Positions 22,933 to 35,400 of a stretch of DNA of 64,000 nt are shown piece by piece. Every line of letters begins with the position of its first letter. The stretch's first letter is position 1. The stretch is taken from NCBI GenBank assembly GCA_027946365.1, contig JAPEUQ010000005.1, forward strand, positions 1,240,001-1,304,000. The letters run 5' to 3'. This stretch comes from Kalmusia sp. IMI 367209. Lineage: Eukaryota; Ascomycota; Dothideomycetes; Pleosporales; Didymosphaeriaceae. A program made the translations under genes and the position numbers. The notes under the pieces were generated by a model. The model was not told where the DNA came from and ran no database searches. It was given only the letters and a program-made list of their open reading frames with translations.

Positions 22933-24549
22933 ATGGACCTCTCCGCCTGGGCGCTACCCCAATTGTCTAAGCTCCTGCCACTAGACCAGGACTCGCTGAA
23001 GCAGATCATCTCGTACGCTGACTCTCTGCCCAACGCGGAAGCTGCCCAACATCTCCAGGACCTATTGGGAGACAGCCCGCAGGCGCTGGAATTTATCACC
23101 TCATTCAACAATAGGAGAAGGCCAGCAGCTGCATCTAGCACTAGGCAGCCGCAGCACCTCAGCGACGTTTCCGAAGTACCAAAGCCAAAACCACGCAACA
23201 AGAAGAAGCCTGGCCTTGGGAAGCTGCCCCCACCCAGACAACCTGATAACCATGGCGATACGACCGGTGCATACTTAAAGAGAGATGAAGAGGATTATAT
23301 GGCTGGCGCTTCCAAGCCGAAGGCCCCCAAAATCAACGCATTCACCTTATCCGACAAGCCCGAAGCTATCCAGAAACCATCCGCATCCTCTGGAACGTCA
23401 ACACCCAAGTCACGAGCCATTTCTCCGCAACCGCCTTTTTTCAAGCTACCGCCTTCCGCCGCTGGCCAGCTAATATCGGACACCAAGCCTTCACGTAACG
23501 CCTCTCCCAAACCAAAAGCCAAAATCAGCGTAGCTGGCGGAACCCCCATGCATGGCGCGTCAACAGCGCTGAATGACCTTGAATCTGCCATTCGTGCACT
23601 CGAAATTCAGACCAACCCCACTCTCTCCGTAGGCCAAGATAGCAGCAAACGGAAATGCACTTGTATGGCTACTCGTCACCCGCTGCTCGAAGCCGCTCCA
23701 AACTGCATGAACTGCGGTAAGATCATCTGCGTCAAAGAGGGTATAGGGCCTTGCACTTTCTGCGGCACGCCACTACTTAGCTCCGATGAAATTCAGTCCA
23801 TGGTGAGAGTGTTACGTGAGGAGCGCGGTAAAGAGAAGATGGCCGCCAACAACGCGGGCCAGAGGCGTGCAGATGTTTCACTGGCACCACGGCCATTTTC
23901 TACTCCTCGATCAGCAACGCCCCTTTCGTCGAATCCTGGGTCCGACGTAGAGTCAGAGAACGAGAGACTGTCCAAGGCGAAGCAACATAGAGATAAGCTT
24001 CTTGCTTTTCAGGCGCAAAATGCGCGAAGGACCCATGTCCACGACGAGGCAGCAGACTTTGAGACGACCCACGCAGGTCTAAGCCAGTGGGCTAGTCCGC
24101 AGGAGCGTGCGATGCAGCTTAAAAAGCAGCAGAAAGCTCTTCGTGAGCAGGAGTGGAACGCTCGGCCCGAGTACGAGAAGAGGCAGGTCGTAGCAAGCCT
24201 TGATCTAGTTGGAGGGAAGATCGTAAAGAGGTACGAGAGGACGGGAGCAGAAAGACCATCCACCCCGGATAGCGAGGAAGAGCTGCTCGAGCCAGCTGAA
24301 GTGAGCGACCCAAGTGCTATCTCGAGCGGCAGCGGAGCATTTAGTAGGAACCCGTTGCTGGGCAGGTTGATACGACCTACGATCAAGGTAGATGGCAAAG
24401 GGAAGGACAAAGAAGGAGCGAGGAAACAGACGTGGCGGAGAGTTCAGGATGATAACGATGACAACGAGCAATGGATCCTCGATGGTGGTGTCTATGGCGG
24501 TCGGCCTGACGCACAAGATCTGTCACTAGAGCAGGACGGATGCGGATAG
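22933..24549 (+). CDS. rqt4: ASC-1/TRIP4-type zinc finger protein (Rqt4-like)
   Basis: Intronless, 538 residues, ATG 22933. The diagnostic part is the C2HC5 zinc finger at about residues 240-285: [44 protein letters not shown]. This domain defines human TRIP4 (ASC-1) and yeast Rqt4, subunits of the complex that splits collided ribosomes. The N-terminus ([19 protein letters not shown], then [15 protein letters not shown]) resembles a ubiquitin-binding CUE-like module. The remainder is charged, partly coiled ([17 protein letters not shown]) and low-complexity. A cytosolic quality-control role is inferred from the family. Confidence 0.85.
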   Translation: MDLSAWALPQLSKLLPLDQDSLKQIISYADSLPNAEAAQHLQDLLGDSPQALEFITSFNNRRRPAAASSTRQPQHLSDVSEVPKPKPRNKKKPGLGKLPPPRQPDNHGDTTGAYLKRDEEDYMAGASKPKAPKINAFTLSDKPEAIQKPSASSGTSTPKSRAISPQPPFFKLPPSAAGQLISDTKPSRNASPKPKAKISVAGGTPMHGASTALNDLESAIRALEIQTNPTLSVGQDSSKRKCTCMATRHPLLEAAPNCMNCGKIICVKEGIGPCTFCGTPLLSSDEIQSMVRVLREERGKEKMAANNAGQRRADVSLAPRPFSTPRSATPLSSNPGSDVESENERLSKAKQHRDKLLAFQAQNARRTHVHDEAADFETTHAGLSQWASPQERAMQLKKQQKALREQEWNARPEYEKRQVVASLDLVGGKIVKRYERTGAERPSTPDSEEELLEPAEVSDPSAISSGSGAFSRNPLLGRLIRPTIKVDGKGKDKEGARKQTWRRVQDDNDDNEQWILDGGVYGGRPDAQDLSLEQDGCG

Positions 24550-24929
24550 TTGCTCAATTCTGACTTCAAACGACATACTGTCACGTTGGAAAGAAATCTC
24601 AGTCTTACAACTGCCAGCAAATTATCAACGTGCGCACTATTCAATTCATGAACACTATTTCACATTGTCGCATCATCGCCTTACCGTACAATAAGAATGG
24701 CTGACACGAGCCACAAGTTGGTAGATCTACTACAATAACACACGTGGGACCATTACCTACTATCTCCGTTATCACCGAATAGGTACTGGCTACTTAAATG
24801 CTTGTGTGTACCTTCACACGAACACTCTCAATTGTAAGCTATTCCTCCAACAAATTCTATCGCCAATGCGTAAGGACTGTACCCTTCCCTCATGATATAT
24901 CACTAGCCGTCGAATATCCACAGTTCACC
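24550..24929. other. Intergenic
   Basis: 3' flank of the Rqt4-like gene and promoter of the next gene. No feature recognised. Confidence 0.4.
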
Positions 24930-25463
24930 ATGCCATCTCCACGCCTCCTCACAGCACAAACCTGCATTTCTTCTTTCGCCACCCTCTCTATACCCACATT
25001 TGAAACCGTCCTCGCAGATAACTACACACATGATTACGCGCCCTCCTCTCTTACCACCGCCCTCGCTAACAAAGGCTATCCCACGCCCACCGCCTTCCTC
25101 GAACACATCGCTTCAATTCAGCGCGTCATGACCGGGTTTCCCGTAACGGCAAAAGCGTGGATCGAGGATCCCGAACAAAACTCTGTGTGGTGTTGGGCGA
25201 AGAGTAGGGCGGAGTGGAGGGAGGAGGTCATGGATGGGAATATGAAGGAAAGTGAAGAGGGAGAAGGAAAGGGAGGTAGGAAAGAGTGGGAGTACGAGGG
25301 CGAGTACGTGTTCATGTTTTGGATGGATGAAAGTGGGGAGAAGATTGTGAAGACGGTGGAGATGCTGGATAGTTGGGCTACAAGGGAGAGGTTGTTGATT
25401 TTGAGTGGGCGGGCGAGGGAGAATTTGAAAAAGGTTAGTGGGACGGAGGTAGGGCGTTGGTAG
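24930..25463 (+). CDS. NTF2-like/SnoaL-type small protein, hypothetical
   Basis: 177 residues from ATG 24930 (context TTCACCATGCC). The frame also extends upstream to 24798, but that part is less protein-like. The layout suits an NTF2-like cone fold: N-terminal helix region (TCISSFATLSIPTFETVLAD), NYTHDYAPSSL, a helix with IASIQRVMTGF, then beta strands with conserved Trp (VWCWAKSRAEW, EYVFMFWMDESGEKI). This resembles uncharacterised fungal SnoaL-like proteins. A Gly/Glu/Lys-rich loop interrupts the sheet. No catalytic function is assigned. Confidence 0.65.
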   Translation: MPSPRLLTAQTCISSFATLSIPTFETVLADNYTHDYAPSSLTTALANKGYPTPTAFLEHIASIQRVMTGFPVTAKAWIEDPEQNSVWCWAKSRAEWREEVMDGNMKESEEGEGKGGRKEWEYEGEYVFMFWMDESGEKIVKTVEMLDSWATRERLLILSGRARENLKKVSGTEVGRW

Positions 25464-25948
25464 AAGGAATCGAATGTCCAGCTTATATGAGAGAAAGTCT
25501 TCTTAATCTGTCCCTCACATTCAGCGCGTTGAGCAGTGGATCGCGCCAGCCATTACAATCTAGAATAGGCCGATCTTAAATTGTCTCTCGTCTATAACCA
25601 TCCTAGAGGAGAATCTCAGACGATGAATCATCAAGGGAGACATATGTGACCACATGAATAGCGTGTCTCCCGGAAGAGACGAAGAGCTAGAGCTTGAAAG
25701 TTTATCGAAAAGTAAGTAGATCCATACTACATACAACCACGACTGATTTATGCTTTACTGATCTGCATACCAGCTGCCTCAACCCTATGACCTCATCAAC
25801 CGCACTGTATGCGAGTTGCTCCTTCTATTAAAGGGTCTATGAAACGCGGAGCTCCTCTCCTCGCCTGCGCGTCGCTCTTCACCAACCTTCAACCTCAACT
25901 GCAGGCGCGCACCCATCCTGTGCACACGGAATTGCGATATACGCTACA
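25464..25948. other. Intergenic
   Basis: Separates two plus-strand genes. No feature recognised. Confidence 0.4.
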
Positions 25949-27711
25949 ATGCCGCTCGCTACACTGCGCGTGCTCATCGCCGTGCTCGCCATCGCATGTG
26001 TAGCTGCCGTTCACGACACCCAGGAGGCAACCACGATAGAAGGCGCGGACATCGCAGACTCAGATGATGTTCCAACTCAGATTCCGATCATCCCCACTTG
26101 TATAGATCTGCCATGGAAGCCTTGTCCGGTATTTCCCTCACCCACGGCCATACCTAGTGATTCGAAAACATTCTCATCTAGCTCTTCAAGCGTTACAAGC
26201 AGTGGCTCATCGGATTCCACGAGTACCAGCGTCATATTGACAAGCAGTACTTCGAAGCCGTCAGGCGTAATCACGATCCCTATCACTATCACAACACCGG
26301 CAACCGTCTCAAGCATATCGAGTATGTCGATCCCAACGCTGATAATGTACCCGTATACTGCCCCCAATGGCTCTATAATTGTCCCTATACCGTTTCCTAT
26401 CCCCATAAACCCACCTCCTCCCGTACCACCAGGAAGACCAAATCCTTCTGCGTCCACTGAGAGCCAGAGTTCGACTTCGACATCTATGATTCCAATTCCG
26501 ACGCTATATTTCCAACACGGCCCGGATTGCCCTATAGGCGGCGGGCTGTCGCTGGATGACGACGAAGGTAAGTTGCCTTACGAAATGTATATACAGAAAA
26601 GTTGACTTGATACCTAATATCTAGGTGACAATGAGGGCGAACCGTCAACGCGGACGAAGATACCGATTCCAACGCTGACAATGATGCCGACTTCAGCTCC
26701 TGCATGTCCCGCGAGACCGCTGGCGACCGACGATGAGGAAGGTAAATGACTGTTGAGATACATCATGTACCCAAATCACACGCTAACCCCTATACTCGTT
26801 TCTAGGTGACAACTGGAGGGAGCTTCCAAAAGTGCCCCCGATCCCAATTCCGACCCTCACAATGCAGAATGCTAACCCCACATGTCCTCGGGCCCCGCTA
26901 TCAACCGACGACGAGGAAGGCAAGTAATTACCAATTAGAGCATGTGCGAGGCATACAAGCTGACTATGTACGTTTCTTAGGTGATAATTGGAATGAGCTT
27001 CCGGAAACGAAGCCCATCCCAATTCCGACTCTCACCAAAGAACCGTCATCGACCACAGCGAAAACGAAGCCCCCGACAGCTCCTACACTTACTCATAAAC
27101 CTACAACAAAGAAACCCGAAGCGCCTACTTTGCCAACTTCTGCCAACCGCCCAAAGCCAACCAAAGCACCGCCTAAAGATGAATGCACCGTACGTAAATG
27201 GTACAAAGCCAAGGAAGAGTGCATGGGAGATGAGGACTGCAAGGACTATGAAGATGGCGGCCTCACACGTTCGTGTGAGAAAGCCGGGGATCGCGATGCT
27301 TGGTTCTGCAAATCGTGCCCGCGCAAGTGCTATGTGCTAAAGTACTATATGCACAAGGACAACGATCCCTGGCTCACGTGCCACTTGGATGCCGACTGCG
27401 AGAGCGACCGCGACTTTGCGCGCCTCTGTAGAGAATGGTATCCAGGCTCAGTGGAGAAGGTCTGTTTACAGTGTCCGCGTAATAGTCCTCTTGAGCCAGA
27501 CCTGCACGGCTGCTACGAGCAGGATATCTATAAAAACTTGGGAATGTGCTGGATTGCTTGTAGGACTGACGCCTATGTGCGCCGGTTCTGTACTGAGTTC
27601 TCAGGAGGGGCGAGGTGCCACTCCTGTCGGCAAGGGGATGTGAACAAAAGAGGACTAAACGGCACGGCTACTGCGTCCGAAATGGGTATGTCGTCGGCAG
27701 CTTTTTTCTAG
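25949..27711 (+). CDS. Secreted Thr/Pro-rich and Cys-rich protein with duplicated exons
   Basis: Exons 25949..26567, 26625..26741, 26806..26919 and 26981..27711 give about 526 residues. Exon 1 has a signal peptide (TLRVLIAVLAIACVAAV) and a Ser/Thr-rich stalk likely to be O-glycosylated. Exons 2 and 3 are near copies encoding GDN(E/W)..E, then IPIPTLTM, a CP pair and TDDEEG; exon 1 ends and exon 4 begins with parts of the same unit. All three introns are phase 1. Intron 3 starts GCAAGT, a GC-AG intron. Exon 4 adds a Pro/Lys/Thr linker and a C-terminal domain with about 20 Cys, including CTVRKWYKAKEECMGDEDC and CHLDADCESDRDFARLC. Probably a cell-wall or effector-like secreted protein; function unknown. 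Confidence 0.78.
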
Positions 27712-28801
27712 GAAATGGCGGCTGGTGCTGACTTGATATGCTTCGCGTACCTCTTGATTTACGGCGCAATGCATGATATCTCGTCTTGGATGAAGATCAA
27801 TTTCTGTAGCTTGACATTTAGAAGGACGCCATTGCGTTTAGAACTTGGCTCAGAGATTGAAGATACCAACAGATTCGATGAAAGCTATTCTATAATTCTC
27901 TTTCCTTTCTTAGTGTTATGGAGCTGTCAGCCATATAGTTTGTCTATCGGCGTTTTGGTTAGGAAATGTGTTCATACCTCTTAAGTCTTCAATACCTAAG
28001 GCACTAAAGACGTCCTATGATTTTCATGCCTTGTCTACTAGCACATATGATCTAATGCTCCGAACTGTTTCCGGACAGTCTCTGAGCTCTTCTCTCCTAC
28101 TGCTGATCAGAATGGGTCTCTTTTTGCTTGTTCTAATTGACTTCCAAGGAGTCATCGACAGGCGGACAATGCTTAATAGGAATAGCAGCTAAGGAGCCGA
28201 GAATGCACAGCTTGATGTCGTTCAACGAATAGCCGATGAGAGTAGTGCTGAGACTATGTCGATTAAATCTATAGCTATATTCACGTGCTTTTGCTACCAT
28301 GAACTCTAAGGGAGGACGTGTGGAAGTAAGAAACAGAAATCGATAATTGGCAATCTCTTCGTTGATACGTCGCTCAATTAACACGAAGCAGAGGGTTATC
28401 AGTATCACAAGCTGTATTAAAATGATAATGATTGTGGAGCATGAAGTTTTATGATGACATTTAGAAATAAGAAATGTGCTTCTCGCACGTGGGATTGCCT
28501 CGATTTGAGGACCATGGATGGTGCGACCGAGGGAGCAATGCTTTATTGTTAGAGGATGGCCAAGCGCGTCGATGCCACGTTCAAGCATATCCTCGTGCGG
28601 CACTGCGAGAACCGAGTTCGTGCAACCGGGTTAGGCTGTAGTTATAAGTGGCGGCCCCATTTCAACGTGGGCCTAGGCGAGGATCAGCATCCTAGCCGTA
28701 CGTGCATATGTACCTACCCCAAGCGGATAATGCGGGCTACAAAATCCTTCAATAACTTCGCATTTCAGTCAATAGTCTGCAGCACGCATTCGTCGCTGAA
28801 C
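27712..28801. other. Intergenic, AT-rich
   Basis: About 1.1 kb between two plus-strand genes. A minus-strand frame (28133-28590) is open and contains a hydrophobic run (TIIIILIQLVILITLCFVL) that could be a membrane segment, but it lacks recognisable homology. No repeat or RNA gene was found. Confidence 0.4.
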
Positions 28802-30326
<1,525 letters not shown>

Positions 30327-30847
30327 TCGTTGCGCTTAGGCGCGATAAGTAAGGGTTGTGATAGACAACAGGAGGTCTGTGTAGAGCCAGTGAAAGCGTA
30401 GTGGAGCGGGTCGAGGGGACCTGCTGTTTCTGGAAAATAGAAGGCACGGAATCGCGAGGGAATTGCTTGGCGATCGCCTGCAATCGCCTGCGAGCACTCG
30501 GCCCAGCGTCTTACCATCATCACCATCAATCCTTCGCGTCCTACCTCCCTGCCCATACGTGCTGAACCGTGGTCTGCCTCTGCTAACCGACCACCGCGGC
30601 CATCGCTAGACCCCATAGCCCGGCTTCTCGAAGCTGTAACGATGCCGTGCCTGCAGTGGCACTCCGCCCCTGGCATGCACGCCAGACGGAGGAGCCATGT
30701 CGTTTCTTGTAGGACCCTTGTATCTCGCCGTTGCCTTCGTTCTCGAAAACTTCGTTCTCCTATCAAATACATGCCGTGACGTTTGCTCTTTGCAGCACTC
30801 TTCTAGTTCTTCTCCACGAGGCACCCTATGTCTTACGGCCGTACACC
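30327..30847. promoter_or_regulatory. NRPS promoter region
   Basis: The 521 bases between the thiolase stop and the NRPS ATG. It must hold the NRPS promoter, but I cannot identify a specific factor site with confidence. The frame entering the NRPS start is open from 30731, but the better start context (CACCATGCC) is at 30848. Confidence 0.4.
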
Positions 30848-32430
30848 ATGCCACCCACTCTTCCCACCTCGACCGAGCATGTGCCCTCATGCCGGTCTCC
30901 CAGATTCGATCCTCAAACGTCAACCAGCGGTAATAGTAATAGCAGCGTTGGGCTGATGAAAGACAACCACACTGTCGCCTTCAAATTGGAGCTCGGACTT
31001 GAAGTCGAGCTTTTTTGCGACACCAATGGCGTTCCACCCGAAAACGTTTTTCAGCTTGCATGGGCCTTGGTGCTTGCCTGTTTCGTTGACAGGAACGACG
31101 TTGTATTTATGTTCCTGCATCTCGAGCATGGCTATAGCACAGGGCCCATGCGCCTGAATGTCGATCAAAACAATTCTGCAGTGGAAGCCATGCAAATGAT
31201 ACAACAGAACGACGAAAATGTATCCCTAGCTGAAAGAAGCGTTCCCTTTGGAGCGCAAGCAGATCATATTTCCTTGCTCTTTGTATCACGTGACAATGAA
31301 GACATTGTAGCCTGCCAGCGTTCGCTCACTACGCGATTCCAGGACAGCAATCAACATGTGAGTCCCCTCAAAGACTATGTTGACTTTCTATGTGAGGCGT
31401 ATACTGACGGTTTTGGAAATAGTTTGATGTCATCCTTGGCCTGGACCTTTCTGGAGACATAATTTCTTTATCACTTCAATGTAGGACAACGTCCATGTCC
31501 TTGCCACAGGCGACCGGAATTGCCAGTGCTTTCGGAAGAGTACTTCATAGTATCCTGGACCAGCCACACCGTTTACCCCAACTTCTAAACCCTACCCAAG
31601 AGCTTGGAAAGGTGCAAGTTCTTCTGCCTGCTAAGGTTGGCTCCACTCTACATCAGGAGGCGAACATGGAGTACGCCACTTGGATCGCGCTCGATGAGTT
31701 AGAGCAGCAAATAGCGATAAATTTGCCAGGTGTGTCCACAGTTGCCGCAACGTTGGTCACGCCGAAACACCCTGGTAGACATTACCAGACACTTGTTGCC
31801 TTCCTTGTCATGGCCGACCGTGACGGGTTTCTCGAGGAAGAGATAGTCTTGGATGAGAGCGAGCATGCCCATACTAGTATCGATGAAGTGAGGCGAGTAC
31901 TCTCTGCAAATCTCCCGTCTTACCTTGTCCCTTCTGCGTTCATTCCTTTGTCGCGCATGCCAATGGAATCTAACGGAGGCGTGGATTACAACAAGTTGCA
32001 GCAATTTTTCTCTAGCTTACCCCAGTCTCGATTATCGGAAGCTGATGATACATGGGTCCATGTCTCGACTCCCTCGAACTCCAGCGATGGAATGGAACTT
32101 TTAACCGATACTGAGGCTAGTGGAGAATCACGGCGGGCTTTGACAGAGGCTGAAGAGAGGATGCGTATGCTATGGGCCGAAGTACTCGCTGTTTCACCTC
32201 AGCAGATAGAACCGGATGATAGCTTTTTTCTCTTCGGCGATTCCGCCACCGCGATGAAACTTGTCGCTGCAGGTAGTAAAGCAGGGCTATCACTGACAGT
32301 GGCTGACATCTTCATCAAACCAACCTTGGCAGACCTGTCAGCGAACACCCTGCGAATTGGTGAAGGCGAGATTCAGAGTGATCTGAGCCCCTTTGAGCTG
32401 CTACCCCAACAATTGTCTATCTCTGATGCG
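30848..32430 (+). other. NRPS starter remnant: half C, A C-terminal lobe, T0
   Basis: Residues 1-270 match only the C-terminal lobe of a condensation domain (FQLAWALVLACFVDRNDVVF, then ATGIASAFGRVLHSILDQP); there is no HHxxxD motif. Residues 270-390 resemble only the small C-terminal lobe of an adenylation domain (LDELEQQIA, VRRVLSANLPSYLVPSAFIP) with no ATP-binding core (A3-A5). A carrier domain follows with LFGDSATAM; Ser444 is intact although the first Gly of GGDS is Phe. So the unit cannot activate its own amino acid but could still be charged in trans. Confidence 0.8.
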
Positions 32431-35400
32431 ATTCGTACAGTTGCAGAGCAGTGCAAAGTCGAGGCCAGACAACTTGTGGATATGTATCCCACGACAGCTC
32501 TTCAAGAAGGCCTTTTCGCGCTCACGTTCTCACAACAGGCGTCATATGTCTTTCAATGTGTCTGCACCTTACCGTCTTCGCTGAATATCAAGCGCTTTAA
32601 GACGGCTTGGGAGACAGTCGTCCGGGAAAATCCGATACTTCGCACTCGAATAGTAGATCTCGAATCTACAGGAACCCTTCAAGCTGTGCTCAATCAAGAG
32701 AGCATCGAATGGCGCTCCGCAAGCAGCCTCTCTGACTATTTAACACAAGACGATAAGCTTCTGGTTGAATATGGGAGCCCTCTCGCACGGTATGCCATAA
32801 TTGGACAGCCTGAACGGGATTGGCATTTTGTTTGGACCATACACCACGCGCTATACGATGCATGGAGCATGTCACTGATACTGGACGCGGTCGATCGCCT
32901 GTACGGAGACTCAACGTCCACTCTTTCTACGCATGTGCCTTTCAACCGCTTCGTAAAGCATGTTGTCGGCACCGATGTGACAAAGTCCAAAGACTTTTGG
33001 TCGTCATACCTTCGAAATGCAAATACTACGCTCTTTCCTCAGCCTAGCCTGACTAACGGCAAACATCGCACTGATGGTACGCTGAGTTCTCAGCTAAATC
33101 TTAAGCGAGCGACTGCATCTAATATCACTATCGCTACGATTGTTAGAGCAGCATGGGGTGCTGTAATTGCTCGGTACTCAAATGCCGACGATGTTGTCTT
33201 TGGTTCAACCCTTACTGGTCGCAATGCTCCAGTTTCCGGAATCAGCGAGATGGTCGGACCTACGATTGCTACTGTTCCAGTGCGCGCTAATATCGACCGT
33301 TCACATACTTTTTCTCAGCATCTCCAGCGGACGCAAGACGAGATGATAGCCATGATTCCCTACGAACACGTTGGGTTGCAAACAATCAGGCGTTGGGGTG
33401 AAGAAACCTTAGCTGCCTGCGAATTTCAAAATCTTCTTGTGATCCAACTAGCGTCCGATGGTCAAACCGGGAAAAGGCACACTGGGCTAGAATTCAGCCT
33501 TCGTGCCAATGCTGGCCCTGAAAATTACTCCATCATGGTCGAATGCACGTTGAAGACAACAGGGATTGATATACATATCGATTTTGATCAAAATATTATC
33601 TCAACCCAACAGATGGAGAGAGTTCTCAAACAATTTGAGCATGTTCTCCTTCAGCTAAATACCGAGAGTGAATCCAAGACGATGGCTGACTTGGACCTAG
33701 CCTCTCCTTGGGATTTGAAACTCCTTGCCCAATGGAATGCTCAAGAATTACCGAAAAAGATGGCTTGTATTCATGAACTATTCGAGGAAACTGCCCGATC
33801 CCAGCCAGAGGCACAGGCGATATGCTCATGGGATGGTGACTTTACATACAGTCAGTTGGATAATCTCTCCACCATCCTTGCGCTTCATCTACAAGACCTA
33901 GGTGTGACCGCTGAAGACATAGTTCCTCTGATGTTCGAAAAGTCCGCTTGGGCCCACGTCGCACAATTAGCGATCCTAAAGGCGGGCGGCGCTGTTGTAT
34001 GCTTGGACCCTAGCCACCCTGAGGGCAGGATACAACGCATACTCACTGATGTTGGCGCGACCGTTGTGCTTACGACGACCGGGCTGTCAGGTCTCTTCCG
34101 CAGCATTCTACATGTAGTCACCGTCGATGCTGACTCCATCGAACGCATCTCTCGGATCACGAAACCCAATCGGGCTTTGAAGCGAGAAGTGCAACCCTCC
34201 AATGCCGCCTTGGTCATATATACATCTGGATCCACTGGCGAGCCTAAAGGTGTCGTGCTCGAGCATGTATCCGTTTGTACTGGCATGCAGGCTCACGGCG
34301 ATGCTCTGCGTGTGGGTCCGCAAACACGTGCACTGAATTTCAGTGCTTATGTGTTCGACGCAAGCCTTGAGGACATCTACACACAACTCACTCGAGGGGG
34401 GTGCGTGTGTGTACCCTCAGAAACCCAGCGCCTTAACGATCTTGCCAGCGCAATTAGGGCTACGCGTGCTAATTGGATTGGAATCACACCCACTACAGCC
34501 GCGACCATCGACCCCCATAGCGTTCCTACTATCGATACCCTGATTCTTGGAGGAGAGCTCATAACGCAGAAGATTGTAGACCAATGGAAAGACCATGTTT
34601 CGTACATGTATAATGGTTATGGTCCGTGCGAATCCACCCTGTATGCTACCTTGAACCCCAATCTCGGCAGGAACGGTCGATCATCGAATGTTGGTCGGGG
34701 TCTGTACACCAAGTTGTGGGTAGTCGAGCCTGGGAATCCAAACCGTCTAGCTCCCGTTGGGTGTAGTGGTGAGCTCTGCCTTGAAGGTCCGTTGCTTGCA
34801 CGTCACTATCTCAATGACGCTGCTAAGACTGACGCGGCATTCATCACGAATCCCGCATTTATGCATAATTTGCAGTCGGAAGCGGAGCCGCACAGGTTGT
34901 ATCGGACAGGAGATCTCGTGAGATATTCGGATGATGGCAGTTTGGAAGTGTTGGGCCGGATCGACTCACAGGCCAAGCTCCACGGCCAGCGCCTTGAGCT
35001 CGGAGAGATCGAACACCATTTAATGTCTTCTAACGATGTGGAAAGTGCAATGGCTATCCTATCTGCCGATGAAAATGGTACAAAACGTATTATGGCGATT
35101 CTGTCACTCAAGCCTCTACAGGACGCCGAAATAGACACATCAGACGACTTTACCGTTATTACTGGGGAAAGGAGAAAAACAGTTGAGCCCACGATTGCGC
35201 GCATACGAAGACAGCTTCAAAACAACATCCCTAGCTACATGGTCCCCACAGTATGGGCAGTCGTAGACTTCATTCCTCGCAATACGTCCCAGAAAATTGA
35301 TCGCGCGCGCATGTCAAGGTGGGCTACCTCCCTCGATGCAGAAACTTACTCTGCGATAATGGACGCTGGCACAGAGGGCGAGGCTACCACGCCCAACAGC

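Noticed and set aside
28133..28603. Minus-strand frame with a hydrophobic segment
   Set aside because: No ATG at the frame start, AT-rich DNA favours such runs, and no recognisable family; kept only as a remark in the intergenic entry.
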